A stretch of DNA of 64,000 nucleotides, from contig NZ_JACHFR010000001.1 in the NCBI RefSeq assembly GCF_014202035.1, positions 372,001 to 436,000 on the forward strand, read 5' to 3'. The notes below the pieces were generated by a model. The model had not been told where the DNA came from, made no database searches, and saw only the letters and a list, made by a program, of their open reading frames with translations. The DNA comes from Treponema rectale (GTDB lineage: Bacteria > Spirochaetota > Spirochaetia > Treponematales > Treponemataceae). The translations under genes and the position numbers were made by a program. Below are positions 36,419 to 45,232 of the stretch, piece by piece. How positions within the stretch are numbered: position 1 is the first letter of the stretch; each line of letters starts with the position of its first letter.

Positions 36419-38704
36419 ATGGCAACTAAAAAAAGTGATGCTGCATCAAAAAAAACAGCGGCATCTTCTGCTAAAAAGAGTGAATCTAAATCTAAAACTG
36501 CCGCAAAATCCGGTGTAAAAGCTTCAAAGACTTCAGTTAAGTCTTCCGCAAAGGCTTCTGCCAGAACAGTTTCAAAAACCGCATCAAAGACTCCGGCTTC
36601 AAAAGCAGGAACAAAAGCTGTTTCAAAGACTGCCGCAAAGACGGTTTCAAAGACTGCCGCAGTAAAAACTGCTGCATCCAAAACTGTAAAAAAGGCTGCA
36701 AAACCTGTTGCCGGTATTGATGAAAACGGAACTTTCCGTGCATGGGATAATGCAAAGACTGTTGCAAAGGCAAAAACAACTAAAACTGAAAAAGCTGTGT
36801 TTGTTCCCGGAACAACTGAGGAACAGGTTGCAAAAAAACTTGCAGCTGCAAAAGCAATAGATCCGGGGGCAAAATCTGCTCCTAAGAAAGTTGCTGCATA
36901 TACTGATGATCAGATTAAACATCTTGATTCTCTTGAACACATCAGGCTTCGTTCCGGTATGTATATTGGACGTCTTGGTGATGGTTCCAATCAGAATGAC
37001 GGTATTTACGTTCTCCTGAAAGAAGTTATTGATAACTCAATCGATGAATTCATCATGGGCTTCGGTAAGAAAATAGAAGTTTCCGTAAAAGATAATCATG
37101 TAAAGGTTCGGGACTATGGTCGCGGAATTCCTTTAGGTAAAGTCGTTGAGTGCGTAAGCGAAATCAATACGGGTGCAAAATATAATGATGATGTTTTCCA
37201 GTTTTCTGTAGGAATGAACGGTGTAGGTACTAAAGCTGTAAATGCACTTTCGTCATATTTCCGTGTAGTTTCCGTGAGGGACGGAGAATGCTGTGAGGCT
37301 GTTTTCGAAAAAGGAAAACTTAAAAATCAGAGAAAGGGAAAACTTAAGGAAAAACAGGCTGACGGAACTTTTTTTGAATTTGTACCGGATGAGGAAATTT
37401 TCGGCAAGTATACTTTTAATATGGAATTTGTTGAGAAACGCATGTGGAACTATGCTTATCTTAACACCGGTCTTACGCTTAAACTTAACGGAGTTGACTT
37501 TGTAAGTAAAAACGGACTTCTTGATCTTCTTGAAAAAGAAATTGAAAGCGAAAGCCTTTATCAGATAGGAAGTTATACAGGAGACCACCTGCAGTTTGCA
37601 TTTACCCACACAAATGCCTACGGTGAAAACTATTTTTCTTTTGTAAACGGTCAGTATACTTCTGACGGCGGAACTCACCTTAATGCATTTAAAGAAGGAT
37701 TTATAAAAGGCGTAAATGATTTCTTCCAGTCTAATTTTAAAAGTGAAGATATCAGGGACGGAATAACAGCTGCTGTTTTAGTAAAGGTTAAGGATCCGGT
37801 TTTTGAAAGCCAGACAAAGAATAAGCTTGGCAATACGGATGTAAGGCAGTGGATTGTAGCGGAAGTACAGTCCGGTCTTGATGACTGGCTTCATAAGAAT
37901 CCGAAAGCTGCGGAACGCCTTAAGGAAAAAATCGAGCATAACGAAAAGATGCGTGTGGAACTTTCAAGTGTAAAAAAACTTGTAAGGGATGCTGCAAAGA
38001 AAAATTCCATAAGGATTGAGAAACTTGATGACTGCCGCTTCCATCTTGAAGACGGAAATAAGGGTGAGAATTCAATGATATTCATTACGGAAGGACAGTC
38101 GGCTTCCGGCGTAATGACTCATTCCCGTGATGCAGATTATCAGGCAATCTTCAGCCTCAGGGGTAAACCTGAAAACATGTATGGCAAAAAGCAGAGCGAC
38201 ATTTATAAAAATGATGAGCTTTATCAACTTATGATGGCACTCGGTATAGAAAATTCTGTAGAGAACCTCAGGTATTCTAAAATTGTAATTGCAACTGATG
38301 CCGATAATGACGGTTTCCATATCAGAAATCTTGTGCTTACTTTCTTCCTGGGATATTTTGAGGAACTTATAACCAGCGGAAGGGTATGGATTCTTGAAAC
38401 TCCGCTTTTCCGCGTAAGAAACAAAAAGGAAAACATTTACTGCTATACGGAAGATGAACGTGATGCAGCTCAGGCTAAACTCGGTAAAAACTGTGAGACT
38501 TCACGATTCAAAGGACTTGGAGAAATGAATCCGAGCGAATTCAAGCAGTTTATTGCTCCTGAAACCATTCATCTTACTCCGGTTGAAATAAGCCAGCTTA
38601 AGATTATTCCTCAGCTGCTGGCATTCTATATGGGAAAGAATACTCCAGAGCGGCGTAAGTTTATTGAAAATAACCTTCTGTCCAATGCTGAAATTGATGT
38701 TTAG
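36419..38704 (+). CDS. parE: DNA topoisomerase IV subunit B with Lys/Ala/Ser-rich N-terminal tail
   Basis: A 761-residue GyrB/ParE-type ATPase subunit. Residues about 165-380 form the GHKL ATPase (LDSLEHIRLRSGMYIG, KEVIDNSIDE, DYGRGIPLG, GVGTKAVNALS). The TOPRIM domain follows (ITEGQSASG; RGKPENMYG; IVIATDADNDGFHIRN), ending with GLGEMNPSEFKQF. The GQSASG and FHIRN forms fit the ParE-like subtype rather than GyrB. Residues 1-97 are almost only Lys, Ala, Ser, Thr and Val in KTASK/KTVSK-type repeats, resembling histone H1-like tails, and are not part of the family. The ATG at 36419 is preferred to one at 36407, which lies in the ribosome-site region. parC follows after 28 bp. Confidence 0.9.
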   Translation: MATKKSDAASKKTAASSAKKSESKSKTAAKSGVKASKTSVKSSAKASARTVSKTASKTPASKAGTKAVSKTAAKTVSKTAAVKTAASKTVKKAAKPVAGIDENGTFRAWDNAKTVAKAKTTKTEKAVFVPGTTEEQVAKKLAAAKAIDPGAKSAPKKVAAYTDDQIKHLDSLEHIRLRSGMYIGRLGDGSNQNDGIYVLLKEVIDNSIDEFIMGFGKKIEVSVKDNHVKVRDYGRGIPLGKVVECVSEINTGAKYNDDVFQFSVGMNGVGTKAVNALSSYFRVVSVRDGECCEAVFEKGKLKNQRKGKLKEKQADGTFFEFVPDEEIFGKYTFNMEFVEKRMWNYAYLNTGLTLKLNGVDFVSKNGLLDLLEKEIESESLYQIGSYTGDHLQFAFTHTNAYGENYFSFVNGQYTSDGGTHLNAFKEGFIKGVNDFFQSNFKSEDIRDGITAAVLVKVKDPVFESQTKNKLGNTDVRQWIVAEVQSGLDDWLHKNPKAAERLKEKIEHNEKMRVELSSVKKLVRDAAKKNSIRIEKLDDCRFHLEDGNKGENSMIFITEGQSASGVMTHSRDADYQAIFSLRGKPENMYGKKQSDIYKNDELYQLMMALGIENSVENLRYSKIVIATDADNDGFHIRNLVLTFFLGYFEELITSGRVWILETPLFRVRNKKENIYCYTEDERDAAQAKLGKNCETSRFKGLGEMNPSEFKQFIAPETIHLTPVEISQLKIIPQLLAFYMGKNTPERRKFIENNLLSNAEIDV

Positions 38705-38732
38705 GTTTGTCCTGTAGTTTTGTGGAGAAAAA

Positions 38733-40700
38733 ATGGCTTTTGTAAAAAATTTATTTGATAAAAACTTTATTGAATATGCAAGTTACGTTATCCGTGACCG
38801 TGCTATTCCTGATCTTGAAGACGGTCTGAAACCTGTTCAGCGGCGTATCATGCACACTCTGTTTGAAGTAAATGACGGATACTTCCAGAAGGTTTCTTTT
38901 GTTGTCGGACGTACGATGAAATATCATCCTCACGGTGATGCTTCAATTTACGGGGCTCTTGTAAATCTTGCCAACAAAGAGATTTTCATAGAAAAACAGG
39001 GAAACTTCGGAAATAAATATACCGGAGATCCTGCTTCTGCCGGCCGTTACATTGAATGCCGCCTTCATCCTCTGGCAAAGGAATTCTTTGTAACTAATCC
39101 TGAGATTACTCATTTTGTTCCTAATTACGACGGTCGTGACCTTGAGCCTGAAGTTTACCGCTCAAAACTTCCGATTGCACTCCTTATCGGTGCTGAAGGT
39201 ATTGCCGTAGGTATGAGTACAAAGATCCTGCCTTATAACCTGAAGGAAGTTCTGGATGCAGAGATTAAATGTCTGAAAGGTGAAAGTTTTAAAATATATC
39301 CGGATGTTTCTACAGGCGGTCTTATTGATGTAAGCGGTTATAATGACGGTAACGGAAAGATTGTTACCCGTGCAAAATTTGATACCAGCGATGAAAAGAA
39401 AATAATCATTACGGAACTGCCTGTTGATACTGATGCAAAGTCACTGCTTAAGTCTATTGATGCAGCTTATAAAGCCGGAAAAATTAAGATCAGTTCTGTT
39501 GATAACTTTACTACAAACAGCTGTAATATCGAGATAAAACTTCCCCGTGGAGTCTATTCAAAGGATGTAGTTGATTCCCTTTACGCATATACAGACTGTG
39601 AAAAGTCCATAACCTGTCAGATGCTTGTGATTAAAGACAATATGCCGGTTGTAATGACTGCTACTGAAATCATTAAGTATTATGCAAAGAAACTTGTAGC
39701 AATCATAAAGGAAGAACTTGAGTTTGAGAGGGGAAAGCTTACAGAAGAACTTCATCAGAGAACTCTGGAACGCATATTTGTTGAGGAACGTATTTATAAA
39801 AAAATAGAAGATCAGAAAACTGCTGAAGCTGTTCAGGCTGCAGTAAAGAAAGGTTTTGTTCCGTTTAAGAATGAACTCATCAGGGATGTAACTGATGAAG
39901 ACGTTGAGCATCTGCTTCAGATTCCTATCCGCCGCATTTCGCTTTTTGATATTAACAAGAACAAGGATCAGGTTGCTGCAATAAATGCCCGGCTTAAAGA
40001 AATTGCAAAACGCCTTAAGCATTTAACTGCCTGTGCCGTTGAATATCTTGAAGGCATGATTGAAAAATTCGAAAAGCTTGCAAAAACTGCTGCTGAGGAA
40101 AAAAGAGATTTTGTTCTTGAACGCCGTACAAGCATTGCTTCATTCTCTGCCGTTGATGTCAAGGAAGTTGCAAAAAGAAATATTGCACTCAGATATGATG
40201 ATAAGGGCTATCTGGGAACTTCAGTTTCCGGAGGAAGGGAGCTTTTGAAGGTTACTCCGTTTGACAGAATCTTTATCATCAGAAAGAGCGGCCTCTGGAG
40301 TGTATGTGACGTACCTGAGAAGCTTTTTGTTGACAGCGGCATGTGGTACTGTAATTATGCTGAAAAAGAAATAATTTCAAAAGAACTGTTCACGGTAATT
40401 TACCGGGATCCTAAAACAAGACAGTGCTTTATAAAGCGCTGCAGGGTTGCAGGATGGATCATGAACAGGGACTATAATTTTGCGCCGGATGGAATGGAAG
40501 TCCTGCACGTAGACACGAGAGAAAAATTTAAGTTCACCCTTCATTATGTACCTAAGCCTCGTCAGAAAATAAACGAAGCAGAGTTCAAGGCTCAGTCCTA
40601 TGAAGAAAAAGGTCTTAAGACACTTGGAGTCAGGCTTGATTCCCGTGAGGTTGAATCAATTGAAGTACAGAGTGCTGATGCACAGGGAATGCTTTTATAA
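38733..40700 (+). CDS. parC: DNA topoisomerase IV subunit A
   Basis: A 655-residue GyrA/ParC-type subunit that cuts and rejoins DNA, working with ParE to decatenate chromosomes. It has FIEYASYVIRDRAIPDLEDGLKPVQRRIM (12-40), KYHPHGDASIYGALV (63-77) and the active-site Tyr at 106 in ASAGRYIECRL. It is shorter than E. coli ParC (752 residues), with a reduced C-terminal DNA-wrapping domain. At the positions equivalent to GyrA Ser83 and Asp87 it has Ala70 and Gly74. A GGAGA ribosome site precedes the ATG, and the next gene starts directly after the stop. Confidence 0.9.
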   Translation: MAFVKNLFDKNFIEYASYVIRDRAIPDLEDGLKPVQRRIMHTLFEVNDGYFQKVSFVVGRTMKYHPHGDASIYGALVNLANKEIFIEKQGNFGNKYTGDPASAGRYIECRLHPLAKEFFVTNPEITHFVPNYDGRDLEPEVYRSKLPIALLIGAEGIAVGMSTKILPYNLKEVLDAEIKCLKGESFKIYPDVSTGGLIDVSGYNDGNGKIVTRAKFDTSDEKKIIITELPVDTDAKSLLKSIDAAYKAGKIKISSVDNFTTNSCNIEIKLPRGVYSKDVVDSLYAYTDCEKSITCQMLVIKDNMPVVMTATEIIKYYAKKLVAIIKEELEFERGKLTEELHQRTLERIFVEERIYKKIEDQKTAEAVQAAVKKGFVPFKNELIRDVTDEDVEHLLQIPIRRISLFDINKNKDQVAAINARLKEIAKRLKHLTACAVEYLEGMIEKFEKLAKTAAEEKRDFVLERRTSIASFSAVDVKEVAKRNIALRYDDKGYLGTSVSGGRELLKVTPFDRIFIIRKSGLWSVCDVPEKLFVDSGMWYCNYAEKEIISKELFTVIYRDPKTRQCFIKRCRVAGWIMNRDYNFAPDGMEVLHVDTREKFKFTLHYVPKPRQKINEAEFKAQSYEEKGLKTLGVRLDSREVESIEVQSADAQGMLL

Positions 40701-41567
40701 ATGAGCGAGAAACTTACACTTGAGAATCCTGAGTATTATAAAATGCTTACAGTTACAAGAAGTGCCGTTCAGAAAAATCTGGGAAAGGCATATCTTGCTG
40801 CAATAGTACTCATGCTGATAAAGGGAGCTGTCAATTATTTCTGCGCGCGGCCTTTGAGTTTTGCAGCTGCCAGTACGATGCCGGGGATTTCTCTCATAGT
40901 TCTTTATGTTTTTGTTTTAATAGTGCTTCAGTTTGTTACAGGGCTTCTTACTTATGGAATGATAAAGGTATGTACTGATATGATTCTTAACAGGGCTGCC
41001 TATGTAAAGACGGTTCTTTTTGGTTTTAACAGAAAAGATGCCTGGAAACTTTCTGCATTTACGACTCTGCTGTATTTTATCTCGATTGCAGTTACAGTCG
41101 GAATTTCCATACCTGTAATTCTTTATATTTTTAAGCGTTACGGGCTTTCTTTTTCATCAGGTCACGTTTTTTCTTTTACGGTTTTAGCTGTAACGGCACT
41201 TCTTTTTATAATAAACATTGCCGTAAATCTTCCGTTTATGTTTGCCGTAAATATTGCTCTTGAAAACGACGGTATTTCCCTAAAAGAAAGCCTGAGACGG
41301 AGTTTTGAATTTTTAAAGGGACGAATGATTCATTTTGCAGGATTTGCAGTTTATTCAGTAATAAAAAATGCGGGAATAATCTGTGCCTGTATTTTCGTAA
41401 CTCTTGCACTTCCTGCCGTTGCTTCACTTCTGGAGTTTATTGTAATAATCGAAGTACTTTCAATTGTGCTTAAACTTTATTTTTCCGTACCGGTGTATTA
41501 TTATTCGCTGCTTGCGGTAAACGGTCTTCTCAAAAAGGATAATCCTGACAGCAGGGATACGGAATGA
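40701..41567 (+). CDS. Multi-pass membrane protein of unknown function
   Basis: Not recognised. The 288-residue product has about six membrane helices (28-44, 65-90, 115-140, 155-180, 213-232, 238-262) with a cytoplasmic start and a charged tail (KKDNPDSRDTE). The layout, with KESLRRSFEFLKGRMIHF between helices, resembles loosely defined integral membrane families such as DUF975, but the match is not firm. It abuts parC and overlaps the YigZ gene by 4 bases, so the genes from parE to the phosphatase may form one operon. Confidence 0.55.
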   Translation: MSEKLTLENPEYYKMLTVTRSAVQKNLGKAYLAAIVLMLIKGAVNYFCARPLSFAAASTMPGISLIVLYVFVLIVLQFVTGLLTYGMIKVCTDMILNRAAYVKTVLFGFNRKDAWKLSAFTTLLYFISIAVTVGISIPVILYIFKRYGLSFSSGHVFSFTVLAVTALLFIINIAVNLPFMFAVNIALENDGISLKESLRRSFEFLKGRMIHFAGFAVYSVIKNAGIICACIFVTLALPAVASLLEFIVIIEVLSIVLKLYFSVPVYYYSLLAVNGLLKKDNPDSRDTE

Positions 41568-42148
41568 AAGTTTTACTGGGATATGAAAGTGCTGAACTTA
41601 ACATAAAGAATTCCCGTTTTCTGGCAGAGGCTTTTATAGCAGAAAGTCAGGCACAGGCACGGGATATTCTTCATTCGCAGAAGCAGAAATATGCAGATGC
41701 AACTCATGTGGTTCATGCTTTTGTAACCGGTAAAAATGCAGAAGTAAACGGAATGAGTGATGATGGAGAACCTTCCGGTACTGCAGGCCGTCCGATGCTT
41801 GATGTTTTAAAAGGCAGCGGTATTACGAATATAATGGTTACCGTCACAAGATGGTTTGGAGGAACTCTTTTAGGCACCGGAGGTTTAGTCCGGGCTTATT
41901 CAGACAGCATGAAGGCTGTTATTGAAAAATGTCAGACAGAAGAACTTATCGAAAAAAAGAGTTTTTCTTTTACCGTTGATTATTCGCAGTACGAAAACGT
42001 AAGGCACTTGATTTCTTTTTATCATATTGGAGAATTAAAGGAAGATTTTTCTTCCGGTGTTGAAATTTCCGGAAATATCTGGCTCTCTGAATATGAAGAG
42101 TTTGCTCAGAAACTGAAAGATTTAAGCAGGGGGATGATATGCATCTGA
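41564..42148 (+). CDS. YigZ/IMPACT family protein
   Basis: A 194-residue protein of the UPF0029/Impact family. The marks are NSRFLAEAFIAESQAQARDIL (about 16-36), HVVHAFVTGKNAEVNGMSDDGEPSGTAGRPML and the WFGGTLLGTGGLVRAYSD segment (about 108-125). Family members bind RNA or ribosome-associated factors; the bacterial role is not settled. Starts overlap the previous gene by 4 bases and the next gene by 10. Confidence 0.88.
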   Translation: MKVLLGYESAELNIKNSRFLAEAFIAESQAQARDILHSQKQKYADATHVVHAFVTGKNAEVNGMSDDGEPSGTAGRPMLDVLKGSGITNIMVTVTRWFGGTLLGTGGLVRAYSDSMKAVIEKCQTEELIEKKSFSFTVDYSQYENVRHLISFYHIGELKEDFSSGVEISGNIWLSEYEEFAQKLKDLSRGMICI

Positions 42149-42912
42149 TTTTTGTAAGACACGGTGATCCTGATTATGTAAATGATAATGTTACTGAAAA
42201 AGGAAAAAAAGAACTTGAACTTTTAGCAGCCCGTACAAAAGACTGGAATGTTGATGAAGTATTTGTATCTCCCATGGGTAGGGCAGATGCCACAGCCAGG
42301 GCCTGTCTTAAAAACTGGAATGTAAAGCCTCAGACTGTTAAGTGGCTGAGGGAATTTGATTACCGCATCAAAGATGACAGGGGAAATGACAGAATTGCCT
42401 GGGACTGGCTTCCAAGGGATTATTTTTCTGAAAAAAAATATGCTGACATAAAGAAATGGTGGTCTACAAAAAGCATGCGTTCCGGAAATATTCTCAGACA
42501 TTATAATGAAGTCTGCAACGGAATTGACAACATTCTTTCCTGTTACGACTATTCCAGGGTTTCTCCGGACATGCCGGTTTACAACTGCTTTCCTCATCTT
42601 ACGGCAGAAGAGGCTGCTGTTGACACTCACCTGATTCCGGAGCAGAAGGATCTTGACTCAAAGAATATTGTGTTTTTCTGTCATCTGGGAGTGATGTTTA
42701 CAATTTTAAGCCATCTTACGGGTATTTCTCCCGTACAGCTGTGGCAGGGATTTTTTGTAGCTCCTTCTTCCGTAACGATTGTTGGTGCTGAAGAGCGCAT
42801 TCCCGGTGAAGTTGCCTGGAGAATACAAACCATGGGAGATACTTCACATCTTAAGGCAGGCGGTGAAAAGGTTTCTGCCAGCGGATTTTACGGCAGCTGT
42901 TTGAGTTATTAG
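42139..42912 (+). CDS. Histidine phosphatase family protein
   Basis: A 257-residue protein with the RHG phosphatase signature LIFVRHGDPDY (about 3-13; catalytic His near residue 8), EVFVSPMGRADATARAC (second phosphate-binding Arg) and FFCHLGVMFTIL (second catalytic His near 185). The fold is that of phosphoglycerate mutases, but the 3-phosphoglycerate pocket is not evident, so the substrate is unknown. It overlaps the YigZ gene by 10 bases, and a promoter for the next genes overlaps its 3' end. Confidence 0.85.
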   Translation: MHLIFVRHGDPDYVNDNVTEKGKKELELLAARTKDWNVDEVFVSPMGRADATARACLKNWNVKPQTVKWLREFDYRIKDDRGNDRIAWDWLPRDYFSEKKYADIKKWWSTKSMRSGNILRHYNEVCNGIDNILSCYDYSRVSPDMPVYNCFPHLTAEEAAVDTHLIPEQKDLDSKNIVFFCHLGVMFTILSHLTGISPVQLWQGFFVAPSSVTIVGAEERIPGEVAWRIQTMGDTSHLKAGGEKVSASGFYGSCLSY

Positions 42913-42929
42913 TAAAAATAGTGTACAAT
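42901..42929 (+). promoter_or_regulatory. Promoter of the GGDEF-EAL pair
   Basis: TTGAGT (42901-42906) and TACAAT (42924-42929) are 17 bp apart. Transcription near 42936 would make a GTG at 42935 unusable as a start, supporting the TTG at 42947 with GGAG upstream. Confidence 0.6.
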
Positions 42930-42946
42930 CAACAGTGGAGTCTGAG

Positions 42947-45232
42947 TTGGTTTTACGTTATCTGTTATCACTGTTGATTTACATTATGATACTTCCTCTG
43001 GTTTTCTTCACGGTTTATTCCCTGAAAAAGAAAGAAAACGTATCAGCTTCTCTCGTAATAATGAATTTTATGTGTCTTCTGACCATGTATCTTTATGCAT
43101 CCTCTTTGTGGGTCGAAGAATATAAATATGTTTTTGGATTTGCCAATTTTTATTATGCAAGTGTTCCCTGGCTCCTGCTGTCAGTCGTAAACTTTATGTT
43201 CATATTTACGGGAATCGCCGTAAAATCAAAAGCTTCAATCGTTATAAAAGTTCTCATTCTTATCTGCTGCCTTTTTGACTTGAATGGCTTTATCATGAAC
43301 TTAAGCGGAAAGAAGACTCTTGATATCATTCAGAAATTTGATTCCACCGGAGAGTTAACCGGATGGGTTGCTTCCTACGGCTGGATTTTTAACATTCACC
43401 TTGCGGTTTCCTATATTCAGGTTGTACTTATTGCCGGTCTTCTTGTCAGGAAAATCATTGTATCTACAAAAATTTTCCGCATAAAATATGAGATTATTTT
43501 CGGAATGTTTCTGCTGATTATTGCAGTTAATGCAGTTTTCCTTACACTGATGCCTGAGTACGATTTCAGCATTCTCGGCTACGTCATCTGTGCGGTTTAT
43601 CTTTGCTATTCTGCCTTGTATTCAATGCCTAAATATATGTCCTCCCAGATGATGAAGCTTATTTCAGAAAACATAAACCACGTTGTCGTATGTTTTGATT
43701 CTGCAGGAAATAAAGTTTATGCAAATAAAAAAGCTGTAGAACTTTATTCAGACATCGGCTGTGAAAGTCACCTGGATGAACTTATCCTTGAGACTGCCTC
43801 AGACAGTTTTATGAACAGTGAGATTTTAAAAGTAAATGGCAGGGAATATTTTTTTGACGAAGAAATTACAAGGGTAAAAGACAGTAAGAACAGGCTTGTA
43901 GGTGTATGTGCAAATCTCAGTGATAATACGAAAGTCATGAAGCAGATGCAAAAGGAGCTTTATGATTCGACTCATGATGAACTTACAGGTCTTTACAATA
44001 GAAGAAGTTTTTTTGAATATGCTTCGAAGATTCTTAGAAACAGCCGTGATACGGAATTTTATATTGTTGCAACAAACATAAAGGACTTTAAAATGATAAA
44101 CAGTTGTTTCGGTACGGAACTTGGAGATGAAGTCCTTATTGCGCAGTCAAAGAAACTTCTACTTGCAGATTATCCTGATACGATTCACGGAAGGATTTCT
44201 TCTGATAATTTTGCAATGCTGATTCCTAAGAACTGTTTTAATCAGACTAAGGCTGTTGAGAATACCGGCTCTCTTCAGAAACTATTTGACAACCTTCACT
44301 ATGAAATAAAAGTTTACATAGGAATATATGAAGTCTCAGATATCTATGAAAATGTTTCGTCCATGTATGATAAGGCTCAGATAGCCATGAGAAGTATTTA
44401 TGGTTCTTACGACAGGACCTTTGCTTTTTATGACCGTTCCCTTATGGATAAGCTTTATGAAGAAAAGAATATAATTGCAGACTTTGATAAGTTTCTGAAA
44501 AACGGAGATTTCCAGGTCAGGCTTACGCCCCTCATCACCTGTTCTACAGAAAAACTTTGCGGTGCCCAGACGGTTGTTTACTGGATGAATCCTGTTAAGG
44601 GACTTCTCAGGGAGAATACGTTTGAACCGCTTCTGGACAGAACCATGATGCAGCATAAACTGGATTTATATGTATGGGATAAGGCTGCGCAGATTCTTTC
44701 AGGCTGGCAGAAAAAGGGAATTAATCTTTATCTTAATATAAAGGTCAGCCAGCAGTCTTTTTATTATACAAATCTTCCGGAAGTATTTACGGGACTTGTA
44801 AAAAAATATAATGTTAATCCTGAATTTATGGTTTTGGGTGTAAACGAAAACTGTTTTACAAGAGATGTAAAGATGCATGTTGATGTTCTGAATAAACTCC
44901 ATGATGCCGGATTCAGAATTGAACTTGATGATTTTGGAAGTCAGTTCTCTTCCCTTAATATTTTGAAAGACATTGATGCTGATATACTTAAAATTAATTT
45001 TGACCAGTTTTATCAGACGGAGCAGACTGAAAGGACTCTTACTATAATTGAATCGATGATTACCATGGCAAAATCTGTGGGAATGATAGTAACAGCCAGG
45101 TGCATGGAGTTCCAGCATCAGAAGGATTTTCTGCGCAGTGCAGGGTGCGACATAATTCAGGAAAACTATTATGAAAATGTTGTCTCTGAATCAGAATTTG
45201 AACAGATGTATGCGGAGAAAAATTTGATATGA
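42947..45232 (+). CDS. Membrane GGDEF-EAL protein with both active sites degenerate
   Basis: A membrane protein of about 761 residues. About seven membrane helices (1-230) come first, with a linker that looks PAS-like (HVVVCFDSAGNKVYANKKAVELYS). A GGDEF domain follows (HDELTGLYNRRSFFEYA), where GGDEF itself reads SSDNF, so cyclase activity is unlikely. In the EAL domain the E-x-L metal site reads AQTVVYW in place of EALVRW, while DDFGSQFSSLNIL and DILKINF remain; the second EAL Glu segment reads GVNEN. It probably neither makes nor breaks c-di-GMP and may be a receptor or partner. The start is a TTG (42947) with GGAG six bases upstream; a GTG at 42935 is the alternative. It overlaps the next gene by 4 bases. 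Confidence 0.85.
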   Translation: MVLRYLLSLLIYIMILPLVFFTVYSLKKKENVSASLVIMNFMCLLTMYLYASSLWVEEYKYVFGFANFYYASVPWLLLSVVNFMFIFTGIAVKSKASIVIKVLILICCLFDLNGFIMNLSGKKTLDIIQKFDSTGELTGWVASYGWIFNIHLAVSYIQVVLIAGLLVRKIIVSTKIFRIKYEIIFGMFLLIIAVNAVFLTLMPEYDFSILGYVICAVYLCYSALYSMPKYMSSQMMKLISENINHVVVCFDSAGNKVYANKKAVELYSDIGCESHLDELILETASDSFMNSEILKVNGREYFFDEEITRVKDSKNRLVGVCANLSDNTKVMKQMQKELYDSTHDELTGLYNRRSFFEYASKILRNSRDTEFYIVATNIKDFKMINSCFGTELGDEVLIAQSKKLLLADYPDTIHGRISSDNFAMLIPKNCFNQTKAVENTGSLQKLFDNLHYEIKVYIGIYEVSDIYENVSSMYDKAQIAMRSIYGSYDRTFAFYDRSLMDKLYEEKNIIADFDKFLKNGDFQVRLTPLITCSTEKLCGAQTVVYWMNPVKGLLRENTFEPLLDRTMMQHKLDLYVWDKAAQILSGWQKKGINLYLNIKVSQQSFYYTNLPEVFTGLVKKYNVNPEFMVLGVNENCFTRDVKMHVDVLNKLHDAGFRIELDDFGSQFSSLNILKDIDADILKINFDQFYQTEQTERTLTIIESMITMAKSVGMIVTARCMEFQHQKDFLRSAGCDIIQENYYENVVSESEFEQMYAEKNLI

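Noticed and set aside
36419-36709. Repeat or low-complexity assembly artefact at the start of parE
   Set aside because: The frame stays open, the codons vary between repeat units and the promoter and ribosome site lie directly upstream, so it is real coding sequence.
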